Assembly: GCF_003335505.1 (NCBI RefSeq)
Contig: NZ_QPEX01000045.1
Coordinates: 124,001 to 188,000 of the forward strand
DNA length: 64,000 bases
Source: Bremerella cremea
Lineage (GTDB): Bacteria; Planctomycetota; Planctomycetia; Pirellulales; Pirellulaceae
Direction of reading: 5' to 3'
A model generated the notes under the pieces. That model was not told the origin of the DNA. It was given only the letters and a program-made list of their open reading frames with translations, and did no database searches. The translations under genes were made by a program, and so were the position numbers. Shown here piece after piece: positions 8,707-17,191 of the stretch (positions are counted from its first letter, which is position 1; every line of letters begins with the position of its first letter).

Positions 8707-10413
8707 ATGGCTTCCACTGATAAAAAGCTGAGCCCGGTTGAGGGCATCAAAGACGAAAGCAACTACCTTCGCGGTAATCTTGCCAACGAAATGGTCGATG
8801 GAACCGACCACTTCAGCAAAGAGAGCATCCAGCTCATCAAGCACTTTGGCATGTACCAGCAAGACGACCGCGACGCTCGCGCTGCCAGCCGAGCTGCCGG
8901 TGGTTCGGGCAAAGAGTACATCATGATGATCCGCACCCGGCTTCCCGCAGGGCTTTTGACCAGCAAGCAGCTGATGGAAGAGCTGGACCTGTGCGACGAA
9001 CTGGGCAACGGCACGCTCCGCATAACCAGCCGCCAGGCCACGCAGTTCCACGGCATCCACAAAGACAACGTTCGCACTCTGATGCAGCGTATGAAAGGGG
9101 TTGGCCTCACAACCTTGGGTGCCTGCGGCGACGTCAACCGCAACGTCATGTGCTGCCCAGCTCCGTTCAAGAACAACGAGCTGCACAGCCAAATCCAAGA
9201 CATGTCTTTCCAGCTGGCCGACCACTTCGCCCCGAAGACGGGCGCCTACCGAGAGATCTTCCTGCAAGATCCTGAGACCGGCGAGAAGGAAAAGGTCGAC
9301 ACCGGCGAAACGATCGAACCGATCTACGGCAAGCACTACCTGCCGCGTAAGTTCAAAATGGGCATCTGCCTGCCGGAAGACAACTGCATCGACGTTTACA
9401 CCCAAGACCTGGGGATGATCGCTGTCCACGAAGATGGCAAGATCGTCGGCTACAACATCCTGGTCGGTGGCGGCATGGGCCGTACCCCCAGCGCCGATAA
9501 GACCTACCCAGCTTTGGGCATGAAGCTGACCTACGTCTCGCCTGAAGACCTGATCGGCGTTTGCGAAGCGATCGTCAAGGTGCAGCGCGACTTCGGCAAC
9601 CGCGAAGACCGCAAGGTGGCTCGTCTGAAGTACACCGTCCGCAACATGGGCCTGCCTGAGTTCAAGAAGAAGGTCGAAGAATACTTCGGCCGCGAACTAC
9701 CGGAACCGCACCCATCGGACGTGACCGATTTCGACGACCACAAAGGCTGGTCGGAGCAGGGGGATGGCAAGTGGTTCTATGGGCTGAACGTCGAAAACGG
9801 CCGTATCGCCGACAACGAAACACACAGCCTGAAGACGGCCATTCGCGAGATCTGCACGACTCTTGAACCAGGCATCCAGTTCACTGGCCACCAAGACATC
9901 ATCTTCAGCGATATCGCCGAAAGCGATAAGCCGAAGTTGGAAGAGATCCTCCGGAAGCACAAAGTGGTGCTTACCGAAGAAATCAGCAATACCTTGCGTT
10001 GGTCGATGGCCTGTGTCGCTTGGCCGACCTGTGGTCTTTCGATCACGGAAAGCGAACGGGCACTCCCTGGCATGGTCGACGACCTGGAGAAGGAAGTCGA
10101 GAAGCTTGGTCTTTCTGGCGAACGCTTCACCATGCGAATGACCGGCTGCCCCAACGGCTGTGCCCGCCCTTACAACAGCGACATCGGCCTAGTCGGTCGT
10201 GCGAAGGAAAAGTACACGATGTTCCTCGGCGGCCGCCTGCTCGGTAACCGCTTGAGCTACATCTACAAAGACATGGTCCCCGCTGATGAAGTCGTTCCGG
10301 AACTGGTAAAAGTTCTCACCGTGTTCAAAGAGCAACGCACCGCAGGGGAAAGCCTGGGTGACTTCTGCGATCGCCTGGGGCAAGAGAAGCTGCTGGAAGC
10401 CACCGGCGGCTAG
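8707..10413 (+). CDS. NirA family ferredoxin-dependent nitrite/sulfite reductase
   Basis: 568 residues. It is a siroheme and 4Fe-4S enzyme that reduces nitrite to ammonium or sulfite to sulfide with six electrons. The metal-cluster cysteines are present: Cys436 and Cys442 (CVAWPTC) and Cys481 and Cys485 (TGCPNGC). The siroheme-contact region shows TSRQATQFHGI, GACGDVNRNVMCCPAPF and the Lys pair in PRKFKMGI. The length matches NirA-type assimilatory reductases. Substrate choice between nitrite and sulfite cannot be settled from these motifs. It stands alone and ends at a strong terminator; the cobA-hemD fusion at 20.2 kb could supply siroheme. Confidence 0.93.
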   Translation: MASTDKKLSPVEGIKDESNYLRGNLANEMVDGTDHFSKESIQLIKHFGMYQQDDRDARAASRAAGGSGKEYIMMIRTRLPAGLLTSKQLMEELDLCDELGNGTLRITSRQATQFHGIHKDNVRTLMQRMKGVGLTTLGACGDVNRNVMCCPAPFKNNELHSQIQDMSFQLADHFAPKTGAYREIFLQDPETGEKEKVDTGETIEPIYGKHYLPRKFKMGICLPEDNCIDVYTQDLGMIAVHEDGKIVGYNILVGGGMGRTPSADKTYPALGMKLTYVSPEDLIGVCEAIVKVQRDFGNREDRKVARLKYTVRNMGLPEFKKKVEEYFGRELPEPHPSDVTDFDDHKGWSEQGDGKWFYGLNVENGRIADNETHSLKTAIREICTTLEPGIQFTGHQDIIFSDIAESDKPKLEEILRKHKVVLTEEISNTLRWSMACVAWPTCGLSITESERALPGMVDDLEKEVEKLGLSGERFTMRMTGCPNGCARPYNSDIGLVGRAKEKYTMFLGGRLLGNRLSYIYKDMVPADEVVPELVKVLTVFKEQRTAGESLGDFCDRLGQEKLLEATGG

Positions 10414-10781
10414 TTCCAGCTTGGCTTGCCATCACGCAACGATAATGACTTCACGGTCCTCTCTTCGCCAGCAACGGTGCGAGAGGACCGTTTTTTTGTT
10501 AGCGTGTTATCTGGCCGCATCACACCCCTTGTTGTTCTCTTTGATTGAGGTCTACGCGGTCAATCGCAAGGGAAACCCCAGCTCCATGCAAGAAGGGCTG
10601 CCGAGGTTTCGGCTACCAGCGTAGACATTCGTATTGCTTTGAAGGAACGGCCCCCCATAATACAAATAGGCTTGTCAACCCAAGTTATACCGGCCAAATC
10701 GAGAAGCAGACGCCACAAGGATCTCTTTTCGGGATCATGTGGTAGCAATACGACTTCGCCCATTGGAATGAAAACGAAACC
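10414..10781. other. Intergenic region after the siroheme reductase
   Basis: 368 bp containing the terminator at 10454-10497 and then about 280 bp leading to the Uma2 gene. Short open frames on the minus strand here show no recognisable domain. I see no other element. Confidence 0.5.
10454..10497 (+). terminator. Rho-independent terminator of the siroheme reductase gene
   Basis: A perfect 10-bp GC-rich stem, CGGTCCTCTC (10454-10463) with GAGAGGACCG (10481-10490), is followed directly by seven T residues. It starts 40 bp after the stop codon. Confidence 0.93.
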
Positions 10782-11369
10782 ATGGCCTCTCACCTTGAGT
10801 TCAACACCCCGGTTGCGCCGCCATTGCCGCTGCGGAGATTCTCAGTTGAACAATATCATCGACTCGGCGAAATGGGTGTGCTAACTCCAGAAGATCGCGT
10901 CGAGTTGCTCGAAGGATGGATTGTCGAGAAAATGAATCAGCGGCCCATTCATGGTTTCATTGTTCGTGTGCTCAACGAATTCTTCTTGCGTGAGCTTCCT
11001 AAGGGCTGGCTCTGCCAATGCCAACTTCCCATCACTTCCGAGCGAAGTGAACCAGAGCCCGATATTGCGATCGTCTGCGGCGCGCACGAAGACTTTCGTA
11101 ATCGCCACCCCAGCGGCACAGACTGTCGCCTGGTCATTGAGGTTGCCGACACGTCCCTTGAACGAGATCGAGCTAAGGCGGAAATCTACCGAACGGCTGG
11201 GGTGCGGGAATACTGGGTTGTCAATATTCCGGATCAACGTCTCGAACGCTACGATTTCAGCGACAGGCAATCCGATTGGCAGCCCACGCTGATCCCCAGC
11301 GATTCGCAAGTCGTGCTTACTCTTCCCGACCAAGAACTCACTTTGGACTTGAATCGAATTTTCAAGTGA
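10782..11369 (+). CDS. Uma2 family endonuclease-like protein (DUF820)
   Basis: 195 residues, typical of the Uma2/DUF820 family with a PD-(D/E)XK-type fold. The start region has the family pattern FSVEQYHRLGEMGVLTPEDRVELLEG with WIVEKM. The likely catalytic residues lie in EPEPDIAIVCG (Asp) and LVIEVADTS (Glu), then a Lys in RAKAEIYRTAGVREYWVV. Such genes are abundant in cyanobacteria and planctomycetes, often as lone copies that appear to spread horizontally; their biological role is poorly known. No toxin or antitoxin partner and no transposase is adjacent. Family call firm, nuclease activity inferred. Confidence 0.88.
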   Translation: MASHLEFNTPVAPPLPLRRFSVEQYHRLGEMGVLTPEDRVELLEGWIVEKMNQRPIHGFIVRVLNEFFLRELPKGWLCQCQLPITSERSEPEPDIAIVCGAHEDFRNRHPSGTDCRLVIEVADTSLERDRAKAEIYRTAGVREYWVVNIPDQRLERYDFSDRQSDWQPTLIPSDSQVVLTLPDQELTLDLNRIFK

Positions 11370-11415
11370 TGCTCGACTCTATACAGGCGATCTCAAAGTT
11401 GTGTGCATTGCCTTA

Positions 11416-13071
11416 CTAAGAAGACTCCACCGTCTCAACTTCCCCCAAATGTTCTTTCTCAATCGCGAAGTTTCGGAAGCGGATTGTGTGGGCGTCGTCG
11501 AACCATTTTTGGATCACCGGTAGCTGCCCATCGTCCATGCTGGGAGCAACCGCGAATAGCTTGCCGAATACCTCGCGGCCGATTTCGCCATCTTCGACAA
11601 TCACTCGTCCGGCTTGCACCACGTAGCGGGGCCTTTGGAACATCTCGGTCCGATTGGCACTCGGCGTGTAAATGGTCACGTCTGCGTCCGCACCGATGCC
11701 AAGATGCCCCTTGGCGGTCAGGCCAAGCATTTTCGCCGGGGCGGCCCGGGTAATGATGGCGATTTCACTCAGCGAATACTCGCGATCCAAGTCGGCCAAG
11801 ATTGTGCGATCGCCGAGGGTCTTGTGCATCCGCCCGATCGCCTCGCGGCGGAACGGGGCGTCCATCAGCAGGTGAATGATTTCCGGATAACGAAACACCG
11901 CGCCGCCGTTGGGATGGTCACTGCTCATCGCGATCCGCCACGTATCTTTCATCATCAAATACCATTCCAGCGCGGCGGCCCACTGCACGGCATGCACCAG
12001 AACTTTCTGCGGCTGAAACTCCATCGGTATCACGCCACAACTACTTTCCAGTTCGCCATCCGCCGCATACCAGCGATTACCGGTCAGCTTCGACAGGAAG
12101 TAACCAAAGGGCGCGTCGCCCGTCATCCCCAACGTTTGCCCAGGGTTCACATGCCCCACGTCGATCGTGATGTTCTCGTGCTCGTTGACGTACTCGACTA
12201 GCTTGGGCACCGCCGAACGGAAACTGGCCGGGTCGTTTTCGTCGCCGGCATAGCTATGAAATTGCGTGTGGGCAAAGTGCCCTCTGTGGCCGTCGAGGGC
12301 CTCCATCGTTCGTAAGGTCGTTTCACTATTGCCTGGCACGCCTAGGTTATTGCAGTGGATATGCACTGCGTGCGGCAACTGCAAGCGATCGACCGAGGCC
12401 GCCAGGTTGCGCACGATTTGCCGGGGAGAAACTCCAAACCCAGGGACCGGTTCGTCAAGCTGCTGAACTGTCTTACGGCTGACCTGCTTCCAGTTCTCGA
12501 CGCCGCCAGGGTTCACGATCTTCACCGCGTAGGCACTCGTCGAACCGAGCGTCCAGGCCAGGTAAGCATCGAGGCAAGCAGTCCGCTCTTCCCGAATCCG
12601 ATCCATCACAAACTGATTGTTGCCGAACAACAGATAAAAACCTTTGTCCAGCAGCGGCGTATCAAGCAAGTCTTCGTGAGCGTGCCGAGCATGCAACCCA
12701 GGAATGGCCGCGTCCATGGCCGTCGTGTAGCCCAAGCCAGCGAACATGTAGCCGGTGCCAACCGTGCTGGGCAGTAGCCCGCCGCTGGCACTGCGGCGTC
12801 CTTCGCTGCGGGGGATACCTTCTTCGCGGCGATACTCTGGCGTCATCTGTCGCCCGATATTGACCTTCGGCCCGGCAATATGACAGTGCATATCAACCCC
12901 GCCAGGCATGACAACGTAGCCGCGACAATCAATCCGGCGATCGATTGGCGGACTGTCTTCCGCCGGAGGAGCGACCACCTGGCCATCTTTCAGCCACAGC
13001 GTGCGAACTTCGCCATCAACGCCGTTGGCTGGATCGTGAACGGTACCGTTTTCGAGTACGAGATAACCCAC
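11416..13071 (-). CDS. fhcA: Formylmethanofuran dehydrogenase subunit A family amidohydrolase
   Basis: 551 residues from a GTG at 13071, which puts the family start YLVLENGTVHDPANG at the N-terminus and has AGGA upstream; a GTG at 13113 would add 14 residues. It is a metal-dependent amidohydrolase of the FwdA/FhcA type: MPGGVDMHCHIAGPKVN holds the His-x-His metal ligands, with further ligands in HFAHTQFHSY, DVGHVNPGQT and MSSDHPNGG. In methylotrophs and planctomycetes the formyltransferase/hydrolase complex (FhcABCD) releases formate from formyl-methanofuran in methanopterin-linked C1 metabolism. The B, C and D subunits are not in this window. It follows tatC on the same strand with a strong hairpin between them. 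Confidence 0.93.
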   Translation of the reverse strand: MGYLVLENGTVHDPANGVDGEVRTLWLKDGQVVAPPAEDSPPIDRRIDCRGYVVMPGGVDMHCHIAGPKVNIGRQMTPEYRREEGIPRSEGRRSASGGLLPSTVGTGYMFAGLGYTTAMDAAIPGLHARHAHEDLLDTPLLDKGFYLLFGNNQFVMDRIREERTACLDAYLAWTLGSTSAYAVKIVNPGGVENWKQVSRKTVQQLDEPVPGFGVSPRQIVRNLAASVDRLQLPHAVHIHCNNLGVPGNSETTLRTMEALDGHRGHFAHTQFHSYAGDENDPASFRSAVPKLVEYVNEHENITIDVGHVNPGQTLGMTGDAPFGYFLSKLTGNRWYAADGELESSCGVIPMEFQPQKVLVHAVQWAAALEWYLMMKDTWRIAMSSDHPNGGAVFRYPEIIHLLMDAPFRREAIGRMHKTLGDRTILADLDREYSLSEIAIITRAAPAKMLGLTAKGHLGIGADADVTIYTPSANRTEMFQRPRYVVQAGRVIVEDGEIGREVFGKLFAVAPSMDDGQLPVIQKWFDDAHTIRFRNFAIEKEHLGEVETVESS

Positions 13072-13134
13072 AACCGTTTCAATCCTTTTACAGAAGGGGA
13101 AGAAGGCGTTCACCGTGCTTGGGCGCAGTCATCT

Positions 13135-13175
13135 ATTCTTTTCCCCACTCACTTGAAGGGAGAGGGGAAAAGAAT
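13135..13175. repeat. 12-bp inverted repeat between tatC and fhcA
   Basis: ATTCTTTTCCCC (13135-13146) and GGGGAAAAGAAT (13164-13175) are perfect complements; the 17-nt loop holds further CTC/GAG pairing. It sits between the tatC stop (13183) and the fhcA start (13071). There is no T tract beyond the stem on the minus strand. It could be a mobile palindromic repeat unit, an attenuator or a processing site. Confidence 0.7.
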
Positions 13176-13182
13176 GCTTCTG

Positions 13183-14313
13183 TTACTTCGCCTCAGGGAA
13201 AGGGGCCCGCGTCGATGGCATCCACTTACATAGGCCAATGCCCATGAAGTATAGACCAGTCAGCGGAACGGCTAACAGCAACATACTAATCGGATCGGAC
13301 GGCGTCAAAATCATCGACAGGAAGAAGATCACCAACACCGACACGCGCCAGTTGGAAGTATAGGCCTCGATGCTGAAGATACCGATTCGGTTCAACAACA
13401 ACATCACCAGCGGCAACTGGAAACTAATCCCGAAACCCAACGGCAACATGATCACAAATCCCATCCACTCGCTAATTCGCGGACGAGGATCGATACCGGT
13501 CATCAAGTTAAAGCTAAACAAAAAGTCGAGGACCGGCGTAAAAGCCAGAAAATAGGCGATGCATGCCCCACCAAAAAAGAGCCCCAAACTAAACGGCATG
13601 AAGATCCACACATATTTCTTTTCATGCGGATAAAGACCAGCCGCGACGAATTGCCACAGATGCCAGAAAATGAATGGGCTGGCCAAGATCGCGCCAAAAA
13701 CGATGCCCGCTTTCATCCAGATCATGAACACTTCTTCGACGCGTAGCGCTTCTGTCGAAGGTTCGATCCGCTGCCAAGTCCGCAAGCGAACGGGCTCGGC
13801 CACCGGCAAGACTTTGGCCTCCTGCAGAGCCTTCCGCACATCCAGCTCTTTGTCGGTTTTCTTTTTCTCGTCCGCAGGTTTTTTTGTCGGCTCGGCCTCT
13901 TCTTTAGACTCGGCTGCCGGGGCAATCTCTTTGTCTTTGCCCTGCGCGTCCTTATTAGGTGGCGTGTAATTCGCCAAACGCTTGATTTCGTCCGGCTCGA
14001 CCCAGACGTCGACCGGTGCCCAGTCTTTATCTTTCAGTTCTTTTAAGACCTCCGCCTCCTGAGCTTCGGTTAATTGAATGCCGAGGTTTTCTTCCAAGCG
14101 AGCAATCGACTTCTTTTGGTAGTAGCGTACCAAAGCCTCCTGAATGGGCTGCTCGATAAACTTGACCACATCGGCCCCACAATAGAGCCCGATGGCAACG
14201 CCCACGCCCAGCCAAATAACGGCCTTGAAAAGACACGAGCGGAGCTCTTCGAGATGGTCGCCGAACGACATCGAAGAGCCTTCAAAGAAATCGTCGTTGA
14301 TCTTGCTGTTCAT
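13183..14313 (-). CDS. tatC: Twin-arginine translocase subunit TatC with periplasmic insert
   Basis: 376 residues against about 250 for E. coli TatC. TatC is the polytopic receptor that recognises twin-arginine signal peptides in the inner membrane. Conserved parts are clear: FGDHLEELRSCL near the N-terminus with the key Glu, TM1 (about 30-46), WQFVAAGLYPHEKKY between TM2 and TM3 with the second key Glu, and helices covering 205-365. The extra length is a charged, K/E-rich segment at residues 66-190 that falls in the first periplasmic loop. No tatA/B is adjacent. The identification is secure; the insert is unusual. Confidence 0.95.
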   Translation of the reverse strand: MNSKINDDFFEGSSMSFGDHLEELRSCLFKAVIWLGVGVAIGLYCGADVVKFIEQPIQEALVRYYQKKSIARLEENLGIQLTEAQEAEVLKELKDKDWAPVDVWVEPDEIKRLANYTPPNKDAQGKDKEIAPAAESKEEAEPTKKPADEKKKTDKELDVRKALQEAKVLPVAEPVRLRTWQRIEPSTEALRVEEVFMIWMKAGIVFGAILASPFIFWHLWQFVAAGLYPHEKKYVWIFMPFSLGLFFGGACIAYFLAFTPVLDFLFSFNLMTGIDPRPRISEWMGFVIMLPLGFGISFQLPLVMLLLNRIGIFSIEAYTSNWRVSVLVIFFLSMILTPSDPISMLLLAVPLTGLYFMGIGLCKWMPSTRAPFPEAK

Positions 14314-14678
14314 TCCGGGAAGCCTCGCTTCAGGAAGCGCGTATTACGAGTTCACAGTGGGGAAGAATGGGCAGCGGTAAGCTTATGCCTGAGTGGATCT
14401 GGCTGTTCGACGACCACCGAACTATCGGCGATCGCTACGCACCATCGAAGCAAACAGGTTGTCTCACCATGTCGGTGGTTACTTGCCGGCACCCCGAAAG
14501 AGCACTACGCGCGACAGCAGTGGGGCATAGATATAGGCCGGTCCTGCCACCTGACATGGATTCCATCCTAACAACACGCCGCAGATGTTACAATAACCAT
14601 GGATCGCCAACCGAGCATCGCTTGCCGTGCTTGTCACCCTGGATAATCGTTACGATCGCACCCTAAGAGGAAAACGCT
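14314..14678. other. Intergenic region between tatC and mannose-6-phosphate isomerase
   Basis: 365 bp carrying the divergent promoters. A short dyad, CGCTTC-AG-GAAGCG (14326-14339), sits just upstream of the tatC start and could cover its leader. The isomerase ribosome site AAGAGG is at the right end. Nothing else is recognisable. Confidence 0.45.
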
Positions 14679-15650
14679 GTGCCGCTGAACTATCCCCTGA
14701 TTTTTGAACCAACCTTTCGCGACTATATCTGGGGCGGTCGCCGATTGGCGACCGTGCTAGGCAAACCCCTTCCTGCGGAAGGCGATTTCGCGGAGAGCTG
14801 GGAAATTGTCGACCATGGAGACGATCAAAGCATCGTAGCGAACGGCCCGCTAAAGGGGAAAACGTTGGGGACGTTGGTCAAAGACTTCCCCCAAGACCTC
14901 TTCGGCAGCAAACCGGCGACGGGCACCTTTCCGCTGCTGTTTAAATTTCTCGATGCCAATCGCGATCTCTCGATCCAGGTTCACCCCGACGACGTCATGG
15001 GCGCCACGCTCGATCCGCCTGATTTGGGCAAGACCGAAGCCTGGTACATCCTAGACGCCGAGCCAGGCGCCAAGGTTTACGTCGGTCTCAAAGACGAAGT
15101 CACGCGCGAAGCCCTGGCAGAAGCGGTCGCCACCAACAAGGTGATCGACTGCATGCACGTTATTGAGCCGAAAACAGGCGATTGCTTGTTTATTCCCGCC
15201 AAAACCGTTCATGCCCTGGGGAAGGGCCTGCTGGTGGCCGAAATCCAACAAGCCAGCAACACGACGTTTCGCTTGTTCGACTGGAACCGCGTTGGCGCCG
15301 ACGGCAAACCACGCCCACTACACGTCGACCAATCACTGAACACGATCGACTTCGAGCGAGGCCCCGTCGAGCCACGCGTTCCGCAACCAACTTCCGATCC
15401 AGTCATCAGCCGCCTCGTAACATGCGAGAAATTTGTGCTCGATCGGTGGAAACTGGAAGGGCGAAAATCGATTGGCGGCACTGATAAGTTCCATATCGTG
15501 GCCATCTTGGAAGGAAAGATTCGCACCTCACACGCCCAGCTTGACCAAGCCTTGGGCAAGGGCTCCACGTTCCTCATTCCCGCCAAGTGCGGGCCAATTC
15601 AGATCAACGCCGTGCAGCCAACCGTCTTGCTGGATATGTATTTGCCGTAA
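14679..15650 (+). CDS. manA: Type I mannose-6-phosphate isomerase
   Basis: 323 residues, the shorter Bacillus-like form. It interconverts mannose-6-phosphate and fructose-6-phosphate in a zinc-dependent cupin fold. Metal-binding parts are visible: SIQVHPDD, the Glu in LGKTEAWYILDA, and the His in IPAKTVHALGKG with the following EIQQASNTTFRLFDWNR. The start is GTG at 14679 with AAGAGG about 10 nt upstream. In a planctomycete it may feed GDP-mannose for surface polysaccharide. It is the first of four same-strand genes with modest gaps, but three small hairpins follow it, so co-transcription is not certain. Confidence 0.93.
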   Translation: MPLNYPLIFEPTFRDYIWGGRRLATVLGKPLPAEGDFAESWEIVDHGDDQSIVANGPLKGKTLGTLVKDFPQDLFGSKPATGTFPLLFKFLDANRDLSIQVHPDDVMGATLDPPDLGKTEAWYILDAEPGAKVYVGLKDEVTREALAEAVATNKVIDCMHVIEPKTGDCLFIPAKTVHALGKGLLVAEIQQASNTTFRLFDWNRVGADGKPRPLHVDQSLNTIDFERGPVEPRVPQPTSDPVISRLVTCEKFVLDRWKLEGRKSIGGTDKFHIVAILEGKIRTSHAQLDQALGKGSTFLIPAKCGPIQINAVQPTVLLDMYLP

Positions 15651-15742
15651 TTTAAACTCAAATTACGCATCTCTACGCAAGGGCGCAGTTGGCCTCTGTT
15701 TTACTAAAAAGGCAAACTGTACCCTCCCAGGAGGGAGAAGTA

Positions 15743-15765
15743 TCTCCATTGTTCCGAAATGGAGA
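15743..15765. repeat. 7-bp inverted repeat after manA
   Basis: TCTCCAT (15743-15749) and ATGGAGA (15759-15765) pair around a 9-nt loop. Just before it is a second small hairpin, CCCTCC-CA-GGAGGG (about 15722-15735). No T tract follows either. They may be leader structure for the small lipoprotein gene starting at 15821. Confidence 0.4.
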
Positions 15766-15820
15766 ACTCGGTATCGTTCGTACCGTAATTCCACGTTTTC
15801 CTCCCTTGGAGAGCCGTCAG

Positions 15821-16111
15821 GTGACCGGCCCGAACTATTTCCACCGATGCTCGTTAACAGCCAAGCTGGCCCTGGCAGGTCTGCTTTTTTCGAGTATTGG
15901 CTGCGCAGGCATGGTCGGCCCGAACTGGCGAAACCCGGGCACGATGAAGGATCAACAGCGTCGAGCCTTACTCGACGATCCTTATCCCGATACCGATGCC
16001 GGGCCTGAAATGCTGGGTGTTCGGCCCCGCGACTTTCAGCAGTCGCTGCCCGAGGCAGAAAAGCTGAGGCCCAATTTCTATGCCTCGCCACCTCGCCGCG
16101 TTGCCTGGTAA
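15821..16111 (+). CDS. Small planctomycete-type lipoprotein, unknown function
   Basis: 96 residues from a GTG at 15821, chosen because GGAGAG lies about 9 nt upstream and because it gives a short basic n-region, a hydrophobic core and the lipobox SIGC. An upstream start at 15689 has no signal character. The mature part begins AGMVGPNWRNPGT and contains DDPYPDTDAGPEM and GVRPRDFQ, a pattern I associate with small secreted proteins conserved in planctomycetes. Probably anchored in a membrane facing the periplasm. No enzymatic motif. It lies 77 bp before the pseudouridine synthase gene. Confidence 0.75.
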   Translation: MTGPNYFHRCSLTAKLALAGLLFSSIGCAGMVGPNWRNPGTMKDQQRRALLDDPYPDTDAGPEMLGVRPRDFQQSLPEAEKLRPNFYASPPRRVAW

Positions 16112-16188
16112 TCCCCATGACGCCGGGCCTTTTCGGGCGTATCATAGAGCAATTCGCTTGAATTCCTCTTTCCCGCTATCGGCCTGCA

Positions 16189-17163
16189 ATGCCTGGTTCA
16201 TCGTCATCGTCTTCCTCCGCGCGTCTGCACAAAGTGTTGGCTGAGGCTGGGATTGGCTCCCGCCGCAAGTGCGAGGAAATCATCCAGGAAGGCCGCGTCG
16301 AGGTCGATGGCGAGTTCGTCACAGAACTAGGTACCGTCGTCGATCCGGAAAAGCAAAAAATCACCGTCGATGGCCAACGTATCCGCGCCCGCCGGAAGCA
16401 ATATTTCATCCTGAACAAGCCGGTCGGAGTGGTCAGCACCAACTTCGATCAAGACGGCCGGACCCGCGTGGTCGACTTGGTCCCCCAGGACGAACGCCTC
16501 TTTACGATCGGGCGGCTCGACCGTCAGAGCGAAGGGCTGATCATCGTCACCAACGACGGCGAACTGGCGAATCAACTGGCTCACCCGCGTTACGGCGTTG
16601 CCAAGACGTACCATGTGGAAGTGGCCGGCATGCCGGCGCCCGAAGAGCTGAAGATGATTCAAAACGGCGTTCACTTCGCCGAAGGCTTCGTTCAAGCCGA
16701 AAGCTGTAAGCTCAAACGGAAGCTGAAAAAGAGCGCTATCCTCGAAATTGTACTCCGAGAAGGCAAAAACCGCGAGATCCGCCGTATGTTGGCCAAAGTC
16801 GGCCATAAGGTATTGAAGCTCAAACGAATCTCGATCGGCCCTCTGAAGCTGGGAGAAGTCCCCGCTGGGGCTTTCCGCGAACTGAGCCCCTCCGAGGTCA
16901 AAGCGTTGCGGGCCCACTCCGACGCCGAACGCGCGAAAGGAACGCCCAAACGCAAGCCTGGCAAAAGGCGGACAACCAGCACGAGCGGTGGCCTTGCCCC
17001 CGGCAAGAAAACCGCAAAGAAGAAAAGCGTTGGGCCTGGGCGCAAGAAAAAGAAAAGCCGTAGCGGCGAGAAGAAAACACCCTTGATCACCGAAGCTCGT
17101 CGTGGTCAGGGGCGGATTGTGAAGCAGAAAAAGGCGTCTCGCAAGAAGCAAACCGGACGGTAG
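16189..17163 (+). CDS. RsuA/RluB/RluE family pseudouridine synthase with basic tail
   Basis: 324 residues. An S4 RNA-binding domain opens the protein (RLHKVLAEAGIGSRRKCEEI, residues about 9-60), followed by the synthase domain with the catalytic motif IGRLDRQSEGLIIVTNDGE, whose Asp forms the adduct with uridine, and the RsuA-family GKNREIRRML motif. It isomerises one uridine in 16S or 23S rRNA; which one is not readable. After about residue 240 the protein continues as an 85-residue Lys/Arg/Gly/Ser-rich tail of low complexity, likely disordered and RNA-binding. Tails of this kind occur in RluB-like enzymes. Confidence 0.93.
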   Translation: MPGSSSSSSSARLHKVLAEAGIGSRRKCEEIIQEGRVEVDGEFVTELGTVVDPEKQKITVDGQRIRARRKQYFILNKPVGVVSTNFDQDGRTRVVDLVPQDERLFTIGRLDRQSEGLIIVTNDGELANQLAHPRYGVAKTYHVEVAGMPAPEELKMIQNGVHFAEGFVQAESCKLKRKLKKSAILEIVLREGKNREIRRMLAKVGHKVLKLKRISIGPLKLGEVPAGAFRELSPSEVKALRAHSDAERAKGTPKRKPGKRRTTSTSGGLAPGKKTAKKKSVGPGRKKKKSRSGEKKTPLITEARRGQGRIVKQKKASRKKQTGR

Positions 17164-17191
17164 CAAAGCCCCTAGAAAGATTAGCCCGCTG

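Noticed and set aside
8695-9429. 244-residue open frame antisense to the siroheme reductase
   Set aside because: It lies wholly inside a clearly real gene, has no ribosome site and no domain; a GC-driven shadow frame.
16327-17166. 279-residue open frame antisense to the pseudouridine synthase
   Set aside because: It mirrors the Lys/Arg-rich tail as hydrophobic sequence; no independent evidence.
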